From positions 124,001 through 188,000 of the forward strand of contig NZ_JAQTHX010000002.1 of NCBI RefSeq assembly GCF_029433335.1: a stretch of 64,000 nt of DNA, written 5' to 3'. The stretch comes from Bifidobacterium sp. ESL0745. GTDB lineage: Bacteria > Actinomycetota > Actinomycetes > Actinomycetales > Bifidobacteriaceae. Each line of letters opens with the position of its first letter. Positions within the stretch are counted from its first letter, which is position 1. Positions 1 through 8,156 of the stretch are shown here, in pieces. The notes under the pieces are model-generated. The model searched no databases. It was not told the DNA's origin and saw nothing but the letters and a program-made list of their open reading frames with translations. The translations under genes and the position numbers were made by a program.

Positions 1-110
1 GATTCTTGCATTTTTAGACGCCCACAATGAAGAAATTGCACGGATTAGGGTAAAAATTGTAACTGGTTTGAGGCCTCGCGTAGGATAGTGCCTGATAGAA
101 AGGGGCTAGG

Positions 111-812
111 ATGAGCGTTTTTGACCGTTTTGAGAAAAGCGTCGAAGGAGCCGTCAACGGTGTCTTCTCGAAGATCGGCCCGAAGGACCTTCAGCCGGTT
201 GACCTCTCCAGCGCACTCGAACGTGAGATCGACAACGAGGCCATGCCAGTCGGGCGCGACCGTACCGTTGCCCCGAACGAATACCGCTTCAAGCTGAGCA
301 CGCCTGATTTCGACCGTATTGAGCAGTGGGGCAGCGAGACGCTGGCCAATGAGCTCGCCGACAATCTTACGCAATACGCCAAAAGCCAGCATTATGCGTT
401 CGTCGGTCCCGTAGTCGTCATCTTCGAGGAAGACCTTGATTTCAGCAAGGGTAATTTCAAGCTCACCAGCGAATCCGTGCAAGGTAATGCCGTTCCGGTG
501 ACCACCGAAAATCAGACGCAGGGCAGTCCAATGCTCGAAATCAACGGCAACCAATACCTTTTGACCAAAGAGAAAACCATTGTCGGCCGCGGCTCCGGCT
601 GCGATATCGTCATCGACGATCCGGGAATCTCGCGCAATCATCTCGAAATCGACATCACCCCGAACGGCACCATCGCCCGCGATTTGGGCTCCACCAACGG
701 AACGTACGTAGAAGGGCACCAAGTGCCGGCAGCGACCCTTCTCGACGGCAACACCATCACCATCGGCCGCACCCGCATCCTCTACTGGGCTTCATCGCAG
801 GATCAGGAATAA
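111..812 (+). CDS. fhaA: FhaA-like protein: DUF3662 plus FHA domain
   Basis: This 233-residue protein is probably cytoplasmic and binds phosphothreonine to link the Ser/Thr kinases encoded downstream to wall synthesis. Residues 1-115 match the DUF3662 domain found at the N terminus of actinobacterial FhaA. Residues 145-225 form an FHA domain with the usual GRGSGCDIVIDD, SRNHLEID and DLGSTNGTYV motifs. The mycobacterial homologue is about twice as long because of a long linker, and here the linker is only some 30 residues. The ATG follows an AAAGGGG ribosome site. It is the first gene of a seven-gene operon and fhaB follows after 25 bases. The family assignment is firm; the partner proteins are inferred from family knowledge. 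Confidence 0.93.
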   Translation: MSVFDRFEKSVEGAVNGVFSKIGPKDLQPVDLSSALEREIDNEAMPVGRDRTVAPNEYRFKLSTPDFDRIEQWGSETLANELADNLTQYAKSQHYAFVGPVVVIFEEDLDFSKGNFKLTSESVQGNAVPVTTENQTQGSPMLEINGNQYLLTKEKTIVGRGSGCDIVIDDPGISRNHLEIDITPNGTIARDLGSTNGTYVEGHQVPAATLLDGNTITIGRTRILYWASSQDQE

Positions 813-837
813 CGGCCAGACGCCAGGTACATCCTTT

Positions 838-1401
838 ATGATAACCGAACTTACCTTTGCGATTCTCAAGTATGGCTTCCTCGCCCTGCTTTGGGTTTTC
901 GTATGGCTAGCCGTCCGTTCGCTGAAACGAGACGTCGATACGCTGAGCCCGCACAAATCGTGGTCGCACCGCAAAAGCGCCCGCCGCGCACGCAAGGCAG
1001 CGGAGTCGAACCCAATGCCGGCCAGGGCGAACGCGCCCGTCGCCACATCATACCGCGGCAATCCCGGCATGCAGATGGGCAGTGCCGGCGGCGCGGCAGC
1101 CAACGCCAAGCCGACTCTTTTGACCATCATCGACGGGCCACTCGCCGGCTCCTCCGTACCCTTAAGCAACGGCACCATCACCCTCGGCCGTTCCAGCTCC
1201 AATACCGTCGTGCTCGACGATGAATTCGTCTCTTCGCAGCATGCGCGCGTCTACGCCGATCCCGCCTCCGGTTCGTGGGCCATCGAAGACCTCGGCAGCA
1301 CCAACGGCACCATCGTCAACCACCGTCGCATCACCTCGCCGGTGGTTCTGCCCGCACGCGTCCCCGTGCGCATCGGCGCCACGACGTTTGAATTGAGGTG
1401 A
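838..1401 (+). CDS. fhaB: FhaB-like membrane FHA protein
   Basis: This 187-residue protein has one N-terminal membrane helix (about residues 5-25), a basic Ala/Arg-rich linker and a C-terminal FHA domain (about 95-185) with GRSSSNTVVLDD, SSQHARVY and DLGSTNGTIV. FHA domains of this type bind phosphorylated threonines on PknA/PknB targets, and FhaB in relatives interacts with the RodA/PbpA elongation proteins. The ribosome site before the ATG is weak, so it may rely on coupling to fhaA. Its stop overlaps the earliest possible GTG of the next gene. The domain call is clear; the exact partner in this organism is inferred. Confidence 0.93.
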   Translation: MITELTFAILKYGFLALLWVFVWLAVRSLKRDVDTLSPHKSWSHRKSARRARKAAESNPMPARANAPVATSYRGNPGMQMGSAGGAAANAKPTLLTIIDGPLAGSSVPLSNGTITLGRSSSNTVVLDDEFVSSQHARVYADPASGSWAIEDLGSTNGTIVNHRRITSPVVLPARVPVRIGATTFELR

Positions 1402-1406
1402 CGCAC

Positions 1407-3611
1407 ATGCCCGACACCTCGAATCCATCAAATTCAAATCCCGCAGTCCCGAATTCATTTTCAGTCGCGCAGGATAGTTCCGATTCCATCATGCCGCCTT
1501 CGATTCCGGTACCGGATCCAGCGAACGCAACCGATTCAGCACACGCACCGGACACCGCAAACACAACAAGCGCGACAAACGTAACAGACACCACAGAAAG
1601 TGCGCCGAACACACAACGGATCTCCATCGACCCCGAAAGCATGGCCGTCGAGGCGGGTAACGCTTCAAACTCGGCCGACAATGGTTCCGACAGATCAAAG
1701 AATCACCAGCTTTTCCTTTATTCCACAACGGTTTCTGACGTCGGCACCGTGCGTAGCAACAACCAGGATTCGTCGTTCGCCGGCGAGCACCTTATTGCGA
1801 TATGCGACGGCATGGGCGGGCATGCGGGCGGCGACACCGCCTCGACAATCGCCATCCGTTCACTGGCGCATATCGAGCAGAGTGACGTCAAAAGCAACGT
1901 GGCCTCCATCGCCTCGATGATGGAAACCAGCGTCATGGCCGCGCACGACGCCATCGTCGGCAAGGCCAAGCGCGAACGCAGCCTGGCCGGAATGGGTACC
2001 ACGGTCACAGCAGTCGCGCTTGTTTCGGGCCACTGGGTCATCACCCACATCGGTGACTCGCGCGCCTACCTGCTGCGCGACGGCAAGATCCGCCGCATGA
2101 CGCAGGACCACAGCTACGTTCAGCACCTGATCGACACCGGTCGCATCACCGAGGCCGAGGCCCGCAACCATCCGCAACGCAATGTCGTGATGCGTGTGCT
2201 TGGCGATTTCGATATCGATCCGCATCCCGACATCGCCATATTGCACGCAAAACCGACCGACCGATGGCTGCTTTGTTCCGACGGCCTTTCCGGAGTGCTG
2301 GAAGATGACACACTTGAACAGATGCTCGCGACGGTTCCCGATGAGGAAGAATGCGCCCAACAGCTGGTGGCAATGGCCCTCAAGGCCGGGAGCACGGATA
2401 ATGTCACGGCCGTTATCGCCGATGCCACGCTCGCGCTCGACGCCGATTCCTTCGACCTGCCCCACCAGACCCCGCTGATCGGCGGTGCCGCAAGCTCGAA
2501 CCTCGAGGCCATCGCCGACATCATCAAGGAACCGGTCGCGTCTTCGCCGGTTTTGAGGCTGGGCAAGCAGTCCCCGGCGCAACGGGCAGCCGCGTTAAGC
2601 CACGGCGGATATGACGATATCTCCGAAAACGACGAATACGACAGTGTCGAGGACCAAGATCAGGGTACGGCCGGCGCGTCCGACACTGATGACGAACTCC
2701 TACCTTCTAACAACGCGTCCGAAACGCGTCATCATCACCGGGGCGCCCATTCCGACGATACCGATCAGGACGAGAACGATACGGACAACGGCAATGTCGT
2801 CCATGTCGCCCAGCCCTCGGCCGTGCGCGACGAGAATGACGACAACGCCAATATGGACACCGGCGAGATTCCCGTCGTCCAGAAAAAGGACGGTCGCGTT
2901 TCCGCCGATCCCAACGATCCTGATGTGGCACGGGCCATCCGCCGCGAGCATCTGCGCGAACGCAAGCACGAACGTCGCAAACGCAACCGTGGACGTATAG
3001 CAGTCATCGTCGCTTTCATTGTGGCTCTGGCCGCCGTGCTTGGAGTCGGTTTCGGCGCATACCATTGGAGCCAGTCGAAGTATTACATTGGTACCAGCGA
3101 CGGATCCGTGGCCATTTACCAAGGCGTCAACACCAATCTTTTCGGCGCCGCTCTTTCGCACAAGGTCGAGTCCACCGATATCGCGCTGACGGATCTGCCA
3201 CAATCCTGGACGGACGAGCTCAATCAGGGCATCTCCGTGGATTCGTTCGAGCAGGCCAAAAGTCACGTCGCAATGATCAAAAAAGAGGCCAAAACCCTCG
3301 ACAAATCGAAGTCCACGAAGAACACCCCGTGGCCGTGGGCAGACCAAGACTCCGAAAGTTCGGATTCCAGCGGAAGCAGTGGGGCAGGCGGGTCAAGCAG
3401 TACCAGCGGGACTACAGGTACCAGCGGCTCGAACAGTGCTGATTCCAACACCCCGAGCACCCAAGGTTCCAACGCAGGCAGTTCCGAGACCGGTAGTCCC
3501 AGCGTCGGCACCCAAGGCTCCGCCCCAGGCACAGCACCAGCAGCACCGGCAGCACCCGCGGCAACTTTCGTAGCGGCAACATCCGGCCATCAAAAGGCGG
3601 CGATCGCATGA
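1407..3611 (+). CDS. pstP: PP2C-type Ser/Thr protein phosphatase
   Basis: This is the phosphatase opposing PknA/PknB. The PPM catalytic domain (about residues 105-345) shows CDGMGGHAGGD, MGTTVTAV, IGDSRAYLLRDG, LLCSDGLSG and STDNVTAV, which carry the metal-binding aspartates. An acidic, low-complexity segment leads to a single membrane helix near residues 529-553. The extracellular part ends in a Ser/Gly/Thr-rich tail and a short Ala/Pro run. At about 735 residues it is longer than the roughly 500-residue mycobacterial PstP because of the acidic linker and the tail. I prefer ATG at 1407, eight bases after GAGG, over a GTG at 1398 that overlaps the fhaB stop. It overlaps the next gene by ATGA. 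Confidence 0.93.
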   Translation: MPDTSNPSNSNPAVPNSFSVAQDSSDSIMPPSIPVPDPANATDSAHAPDTANTTSATNVTDTTESAPNTQRISIDPESMAVEAGNASNSADNGSDRSKNHQLFLYSTTVSDVGTVRSNNQDSSFAGEHLIAICDGMGGHAGGDTASTIAIRSLAHIEQSDVKSNVASIASMMETSVMAAHDAIVGKAKRERSLAGMGTTVTAVALVSGHWVITHIGDSRAYLLRDGKIRRMTQDHSYVQHLIDTGRITEAEARNHPQRNVVMRVLGDFDIDPHPDIAILHAKPTDRWLLCSDGLSGVLEDDTLEQMLATVPDEEECAQQLVAMALKAGSTDNVTAVIADATLALDADSFDLPHQTPLIGGAASSNLEAIADIIKEPVASSPVLRLGKQSPAQRAAALSHGGYDDISENDEYDSVEDQDQGTAGASDTDDELLPSNNASETRHHHRGAHSDDTDQDENDTDNGNVVHVAQPSAVRDENDDNANMDTGEIPVVQKKDGRVSADPNDPDVARAIRREHLRERKHERRKRNRGRIAVIVAFIVALAAVLGVGFGAYHWSQSKYYIGTSDGSVAIYQGVNTNLFGAALSHKVESTDIALTDLPQSWTDELNQGISVDSFEQAKSHVAMIKKEAKTLDKSKSTKNTPWPWADQDSESSDSSGSSGAGGSSSTSGTTGTSGSNSADSNTPSTQGSNAGSSETGSPSVGTQGSAPGTAPAAPAAPAATFVAATSGHQKAAIA

Positions 3612-5155
3612 TCGCAACCCGCTTCCGTCAGATCGGTCTGCTGCTGTTCGCCATTGCGATCAGCGGCATTGCCTTTTTCCAGCTCTTTGCCCGCGTCTAC
3701 CAGGGCTTCCCGGCCAACCTCGTCACGGCGCTTGTAGTGGTAGCCGTGCTGTTCATTGTGCTCTGGGCGCTGTTGCTGAAATTCCAGCCCTACGCAAGCC
3801 AGGAAATCCTGCCGTGTGTGATGCTGTTGACGGCGATCGGCACCATGATGATCGCCCGCATCGATTACGCCAAAAACACGTCCATAGCCTATCGCCAGCT
3901 GATCTGGGTGTGCGTCGCCTTGGTGCTGACCTGTATCTTCATCGTTGCCCTGCGCGATTATCGCGTATTACGCCGCTTCTCGTATGTGAGCATGGTAGTG
4001 GGTCTTGCGCTGCTGCTTTCCCCTATGATTCCGGGCCTTGGCAAGGAGATCCAAGGCGCGCGCATCTGGATCGGCTTCGGTTCGCACACACTCCAGCCGG
4101 GCGAATTCGCCAAGCTTTTCCTCGCATTCTTCTTCGCCGCCTACCTCTTCAACCACCGCGATCAGTTGGCCGTCGGCGGCAAAAAGGTGGCTGGCCTGCA
4201 GTTGCCGCGTGTGCGTGACATGGGTCCGCTGATCATCATCTGGTTCGCGGCCATCGGCGTGCTGGTGGTGCAGCACGATCTCGGCACGTCACTGATGTTC
4301 TTCGCCATGTTCGTCTCGATGCTTTACGTCGCTACCGGCCGCGGCAGTTGGTTGATCATTGGAGGAATCGCCTTCGTCATCGCAGCGGTATTTTCGGTCA
4401 AGTTCTTCGCGCATGTCGGCTATCGCGTCGACGGCTGGCTCCATCCCTTCGATCCGGTCATTTACAACCGCAAATACGGAAGCTCTTATCAGCTGGTCAC
4501 CGGCCTTTTCGGCCTCGCTTCCGGCGGCCTGTTCGGCACTGGCATCGGTCAGGGGCATCCCGGACTCACCCCATTGGGCAATTCCGATTTCATCTATTCG
4601 TCACTCGGCGAAGAGCTCGGGTTGACCGGGCTGATGGCAATCCTGTTGCTGTACCTGATCATCATTACTTCCGGCCTTCTGACGGCCATGAAAATCAAGG
4701 ACGGATTCGGCAAGCTTCTGGCCAGCGGCCTCGTCTTTACCATGGCGTTCCAGGTCTTTACGGTGGTGGGCGGCATTACGCTGGTCATCCCCATGACCGG
4801 TCTGACGATGCCATATATGGCGGCCGGCGGTTCGTCGCTGGTGGCGAACTATATCCTTGCGGCGCTGTTGATCGTCATTTCCAATGAGGCCAACAAGCCC
4901 GAACCCGAAGGCGAACTTTCCACGACGATGCAATACGAAGCGATTGCAGCGCTCAACGAACGCAACGCCAAGAAAAAGCGCGATGAGGACCGTCATTCCC
5001 ACTCGCGTCGCCGCTCGGATGACGCAAAGCCCACGACTTCGAGCTTCCCGGTATCCGCGAACGCTCCCGCTGAAGCCCCTACCCAGGAAGTGTCATCTGT
5101 GGACACCGACATCCAGGACCTAAACTTTGACGATCTGATGGGAGGCACGCAATGA
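3608..5155 (+). CDS. rodA: SEDS peptidoglycan glycosyltransferase (RodA/FtsW)
   Basis: This is a polytopic protein of 515 residues with about ten hydrophobic helices, typical of SEDS enzymes that polymerise lipid II into glycan strands at the outer membrane face. Family motifs include QGARIWI near residue 145, LQPGEFAK near 163, QHDLGTS near 222 and the GSYQLVTGLFGLASGGLFGTG-like stretch around 295-315. The C terminus (from about 430) is a charged cytoplasmic tail rich in Arg/Asp. It sits directly before its expected partner, a class B PBP, and overlaps the genes on both sides by four bases (ATGA). From the operon context RodA (elongation) is more likely than a divisome FtsW. Confidence 0.92.
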   Translation: MIATRFRQIGLLLFAIAISGIAFFQLFARVYQGFPANLVTALVVVAVLFIVLWALLLKFQPYASQEILPCVMLLTAIGTMMIARIDYAKNTSIAYRQLIWVCVALVLTCIFIVALRDYRVLRRFSYVSMVVGLALLLSPMIPGLGKEIQGARIWIGFGSHTLQPGEFAKLFLAFFFAAYLFNHRDQLAVGGKKVAGLQLPRVRDMGPLIIIWFAAIGVLVVQHDLGTSLMFFAMFVSMLYVATGRGSWLIIGGIAFVIAAVFSVKFFAHVGYRVDGWLHPFDPVIYNRKYGSSYQLVTGLFGLASGGLFGTGIGQGHPGLTPLGNSDFIYSSLGEELGLTGLMAILLLYLIIITSGLLTAMKIKDGFGKLLASGLVFTMAFQVFTVVGGITLVIPMTGLTMPYMAAGGSSLVANYILAALLIVISNEANKPEPEGELSTTMQYEAIAALNERNAKKKRDEDRHSHSRRRSDDAKPTTSSFPVSANAPAEAPTQEVSSVDTDIQDLNFDDLMGGTQ

Positions 5156-6621
5156 ACAAATACCTCCGTCAACTGTTCACTGCCGTCATCGTCCTGTTCA
5201 CGATTCTCGGCCTTTCCAGCACCATGATCACCGCGATCAGAGCCAACAAACTCAACAACGACCCGCGCAACCAACGAGGCCTCTACCATGAGTTCAACGC
5301 CCCGCGCGGCTCGATCCTCGCCTCCGACGGCACGGTGATGGCCAAGTCCGATCCGGTCAACGACCCGTTCGCCTACCAACGCTCGTATTCGAACGGCCCG
5401 TTATACGCGCCCGTAACCGGTTACTTCTCCATCAGCCAGCGCGCGGATCGTGGTATCGAAGATTCGCGCAACAAGCTGCTGACCGGTGAATCCAACCAGC
5501 TTTTCTGGCAACAATTCAAGTCGCTGTTCACCGGATCGGCGAACAAGGGCGCATCCATCGAGACCTCCATCGACCCGAAGCTGCAACAGGTGGCCTTCAG
5601 CCAGATGGCCGGCAAAAACGGCTCGGTCGTGGCGCTTGACCCCAAGACCAACCGCATTCTGGCCATGGTTTCGACACCGAGTTACGATCCCAACGTGCTG
5701 GCAAGTCATGACACGACAAAGGTCAACCGAGATTACCAGCACTTGACCAGCGACGAATCGAACCCGATGCTCAACCGCGCGATTTCCGAGCTGTATCCGC
5801 CGGGGTCGAGCTTCAAGACCGTTGTGGCCACGGCAGCGTTGGAAAGCGGCAAATACCAGCTGGATACACGCATTCCTGCAGGTGCGAGCTATACGTTGCC
5901 GAACACCAACACGAAGCTGACCAATACGACCAGCGCTGCGAACGGCGGCGAAGACGGCAAGATCTCGTTCGAGGATGCCCTGGCCTACTCGTCCAACACC
6001 GCTTTCGCCCAGCTCGGCGGAGCTTTGGGAGCGCAGACCATTCAGGACACCGCCAAGAAATTCGGCTTTGGTTCCTCAATCCAGATCGACGGCTCGAATT
6101 CCACCGGCGCCCCCATGCAGGCCATCGCCTCGAAGTTCCCCGACAATCCGTCCCCGGATCGTCTTGGATTGGCTTCAATCGGCCAAGGCGACACCCAGGA
6201 GACGCCGTTGCAGAACGCCATGATCGCCGCAGCCATCGCCAATGGCGGGACACTGATGCGCCCGACGCTGGTCGACCGCGTACGTTCCAGCGACCTATCC
6301 GTAATCTCTCAGACCAACCCGAGCGTAATGAGCCAGCCGATGAGCAAGGACACGGCCAGTAAACTCACCGAAATGATGAAAGCGGTCATCACCAAGGAAA
6401 ACCCGAATCTGGCGATTCCCGGCGTATCGGTCGCCGCGAAAACCGGCACCGCGCAAATCGGCACGAACAACCAGAGTATCGACGCTTGGATCATGGGTTT
6501 CGCACCCGCCGATGACCCGAAAATCGCGGTCGCCGTGGTCGTTCATAATACAGATAAGGCAGGTAGTCTCGCGGCCGGACCGATAATGAGGGCAATGATG
6601 AAGGAGGCACTGGGCAAATGA
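5152..6621 (+). CDS. pbpA: Class B penicillin-binding protein (transpeptidase)
   Basis: This 489-residue protein is anchored by an N-terminal helix (about residues 8-28). It has a short pedestal domain and then a transpeptidase domain carrying the three active-site motifs: SSFK near residue 219 (nucleophilic Ser), SSN near 279 and KTGTAQ near 429. It cross-links peptidoglycan at the outer face, working with the SEDS protein encoded immediately upstream. Its size matches mycobacterial PbpA. A GGGAGG ribosome site lies inside the end of rodA, and the start overlaps the rodA stop (ATGA). Its own 3' end carries AAGGAGG for pknA. Confidence 0.94.
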   Translation: MNKYLRQLFTAVIVLFTILGLSSTMITAIRANKLNNDPRNQRGLYHEFNAPRGSILASDGTVMAKSDPVNDPFAYQRSYSNGPLYAPVTGYFSISQRADRGIEDSRNKLLTGESNQLFWQQFKSLFTGSANKGASIETSIDPKLQQVAFSQMAGKNGSVVALDPKTNRILAMVSTPSYDPNVLASHDTTKVNRDYQHLTSDESNPMLNRAISELYPPGSSFKTVVATAALESGKYQLDTRIPAGASYTLPNTNTKLTNTTSAANGGEDGKISFEDALAYSSNTAFAQLGGALGAQTIQDTAKKFGFGSSIQIDGSNSTGAPMQAIASKFPDNPSPDRLGLASIGQGDTQETPLQNAMIAAAIANGGTLMRPTLVDRVRSSDLSVISQTNPSVMSQPMSKDTASKLTEMMKAVITKENPNLAIPGVSVAAKTGTAQIGTNNQSIDAWIMGFAPADDPKIAVAVVVHNTDKAGSLAAGPIMRAMMKEALGK

Positions 6622-8156
6622 AGCTCGTTGAAGGTCAACTGATTCACAACCGGTACCGCCTCGATCGCCGACTTGCACAAGGCGGGATGGGCGAAGTCTG
6701 GAAAGGCTACGACATCCAGCTCGGTCGTGTCGTTGCCATCAAAGCGTTGCGCGGAGACCTGACGGATGTGGAGGCGAAACGGCGTAGGCTGCGCATCGAA
6801 GCGCACAATTCCGCCGATTTGGCCCATCCAAACATCGCCGCACTCTTCGATTATTACGAGCATGACGGCATCGGTTTCTTGATCATGGAGTACGTCGACA
6901 GTGATTCGCTGGCTGATCTGTACCGCGAAAAAGGCGCCATGGATCCGCTTGAGCTGCTGCCGATTCTGGTGCAGGTCGCGCGCGGCCTGTACGTCGCGCA
7001 TTCCCACGGCGTGATCCACCGCGACGTGAAGCCCGCCAATATCATGGTTTCCAAGGACGGCGAGGTCAAGATCACCGATTTCGGCGTCTCCTATTCCACC
7101 AACCAGGCCCAGATCACGCAGGACGGCATGGTGGTCGGCACTGCGCAATACATTTCTCCGGAGCAGGCGCAAGGCAAGAAGGCCACGCCCCAGTCCGATA
7201 TCTATTCGCTGGGCGTGGTGGCCTACGAAGGCCTGTGCGGACACCGTCCGTTCACCGGTGCGACGCCGGTGGATATCGCCGCCGCGCACGTCAATGACGC
7301 CGTCCCTCCCCTTCCTGACAGCGTCGACCTCCAGCTTTCGCAGTTCGTGATGTCGATGCTCGCCAAAGATCCCCGCGACCGGCCGAAAGACGCGTTGGTC
7401 GTCTCACGTACGCTTTCACATATCGAGCGCCGGCTTTTCGATCAGGAGGCATCCCTGAGCGAGACCACGATGGTTTCACGCGACGGACGCATCGCACGCC
7501 GCGTGGTCAGCGCCCCGTATTCTTCTGACGGGTCCGTATCGGCAAGCCACAGTACTACGCCAAAGCCCAAAGTGGCAAACTCGCGCAATGATGATCAAAG
7601 TCATCGTATCGGCGACAACCGCGAGGACGACGAGGCCGACGACATCACGTTGGGCGGAAGGACCAAAGACACCAACGTCACCGCTGCTGTTGCCGCCTCT
7701 GCAGCTTCCGACGGCTCCGCTAATGGCTCTGCCAATACTTCCAACAACAACAGCGCCAATCAGGCGAGCCAAGTTGGTCAAATCGACGAAACCGAATCGT
7801 CGCCGTACGGCGAATTTTCACCAGCGGCCCAAGCGGCCATACAGACGATGACGCAGACTCTGCAGGCGATTACCGATTACCGGATTCCGCCAGCGAAAAC
7901 CGGTACCGGACAGGGTGTCAACAGCAAATCCCCGCAGACACCGCTGAATGACGACGCCGCGAGCGCCGGTCTGAAATCGCCTCCCGCACCAACAATTTCA
8001 CACACTCAAGAAACGAACCCTAGCGGCGATTTCGCCAAACAACCGGCTCACCCCGATTGGCCAGAGTCCACTTCTGACGCTACCCAAACGAATGTTCCGG
8101 TTACTGAAACGAAAGACCAGGCAGCGAATACCGAAAACCAGAAGGAGCAGCAATGA
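6618..8156 (+). CDS. pknA: Ser/Thr protein kinase, PknA-like
   Basis: The kinase domain spans about residues 10-265, with the glycine loop AQGGMGEVW, VAIKA (catalytic Lys), HRDVKPAN near residue 133, DFG and the PEQAQG/SDIYSLG region. Residues 280-512 are a low-complexity Ser/Asn/Gln/Thr-rich tail. I can see no hydrophobic membrane helix, whereas the mycobacterial PknA is membrane-anchored, so this one may be soluble or recruited by partners. It overlaps pbpA and pknB by ATGA junctions and is therefore probably co-translated with the wall-synthesis genes. Substrates cannot be read from the sequence. Confidence 0.92.
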   Translation: MKLVEGQLIHNRYRLDRRLAQGGMGEVWKGYDIQLGRVVAIKALRGDLTDVEAKRRRLRIEAHNSADLAHPNIAALFDYYEHDGIGFLIMEYVDSDSLADLYREKGAMDPLELLPILVQVARGLYVAHSHGVIHRDVKPANIMVSKDGEVKITDFGVSYSTNQAQITQDGMVVGTAQYISPEQAQGKKATPQSDIYSLGVVAYEGLCGHRPFTGATPVDIAAAHVNDAVPPLPDSVDLQLSQFVMSMLAKDPRDRPKDALVVSRTLSHIERRLFDQEASLSETTMVSRDGRIARRVVSAPYSSDGSVSASHSTTPKPKVANSRNDDQSHRIGDNREDDEADDITLGGRTKDTNVTAAVAASAASDGSANGSANTSNNNSANQASQVGQIDETESSPYGEFSPAAQAAIQTMTQTLQAITDYRIPPAKTGTGQGVNSKSPQTPLNDDAASAGLKSPPAPTISHTQETNPSGDFAKQPAHPDWPESTSDATQTNVPVTETKDQAANTENQKEQQ

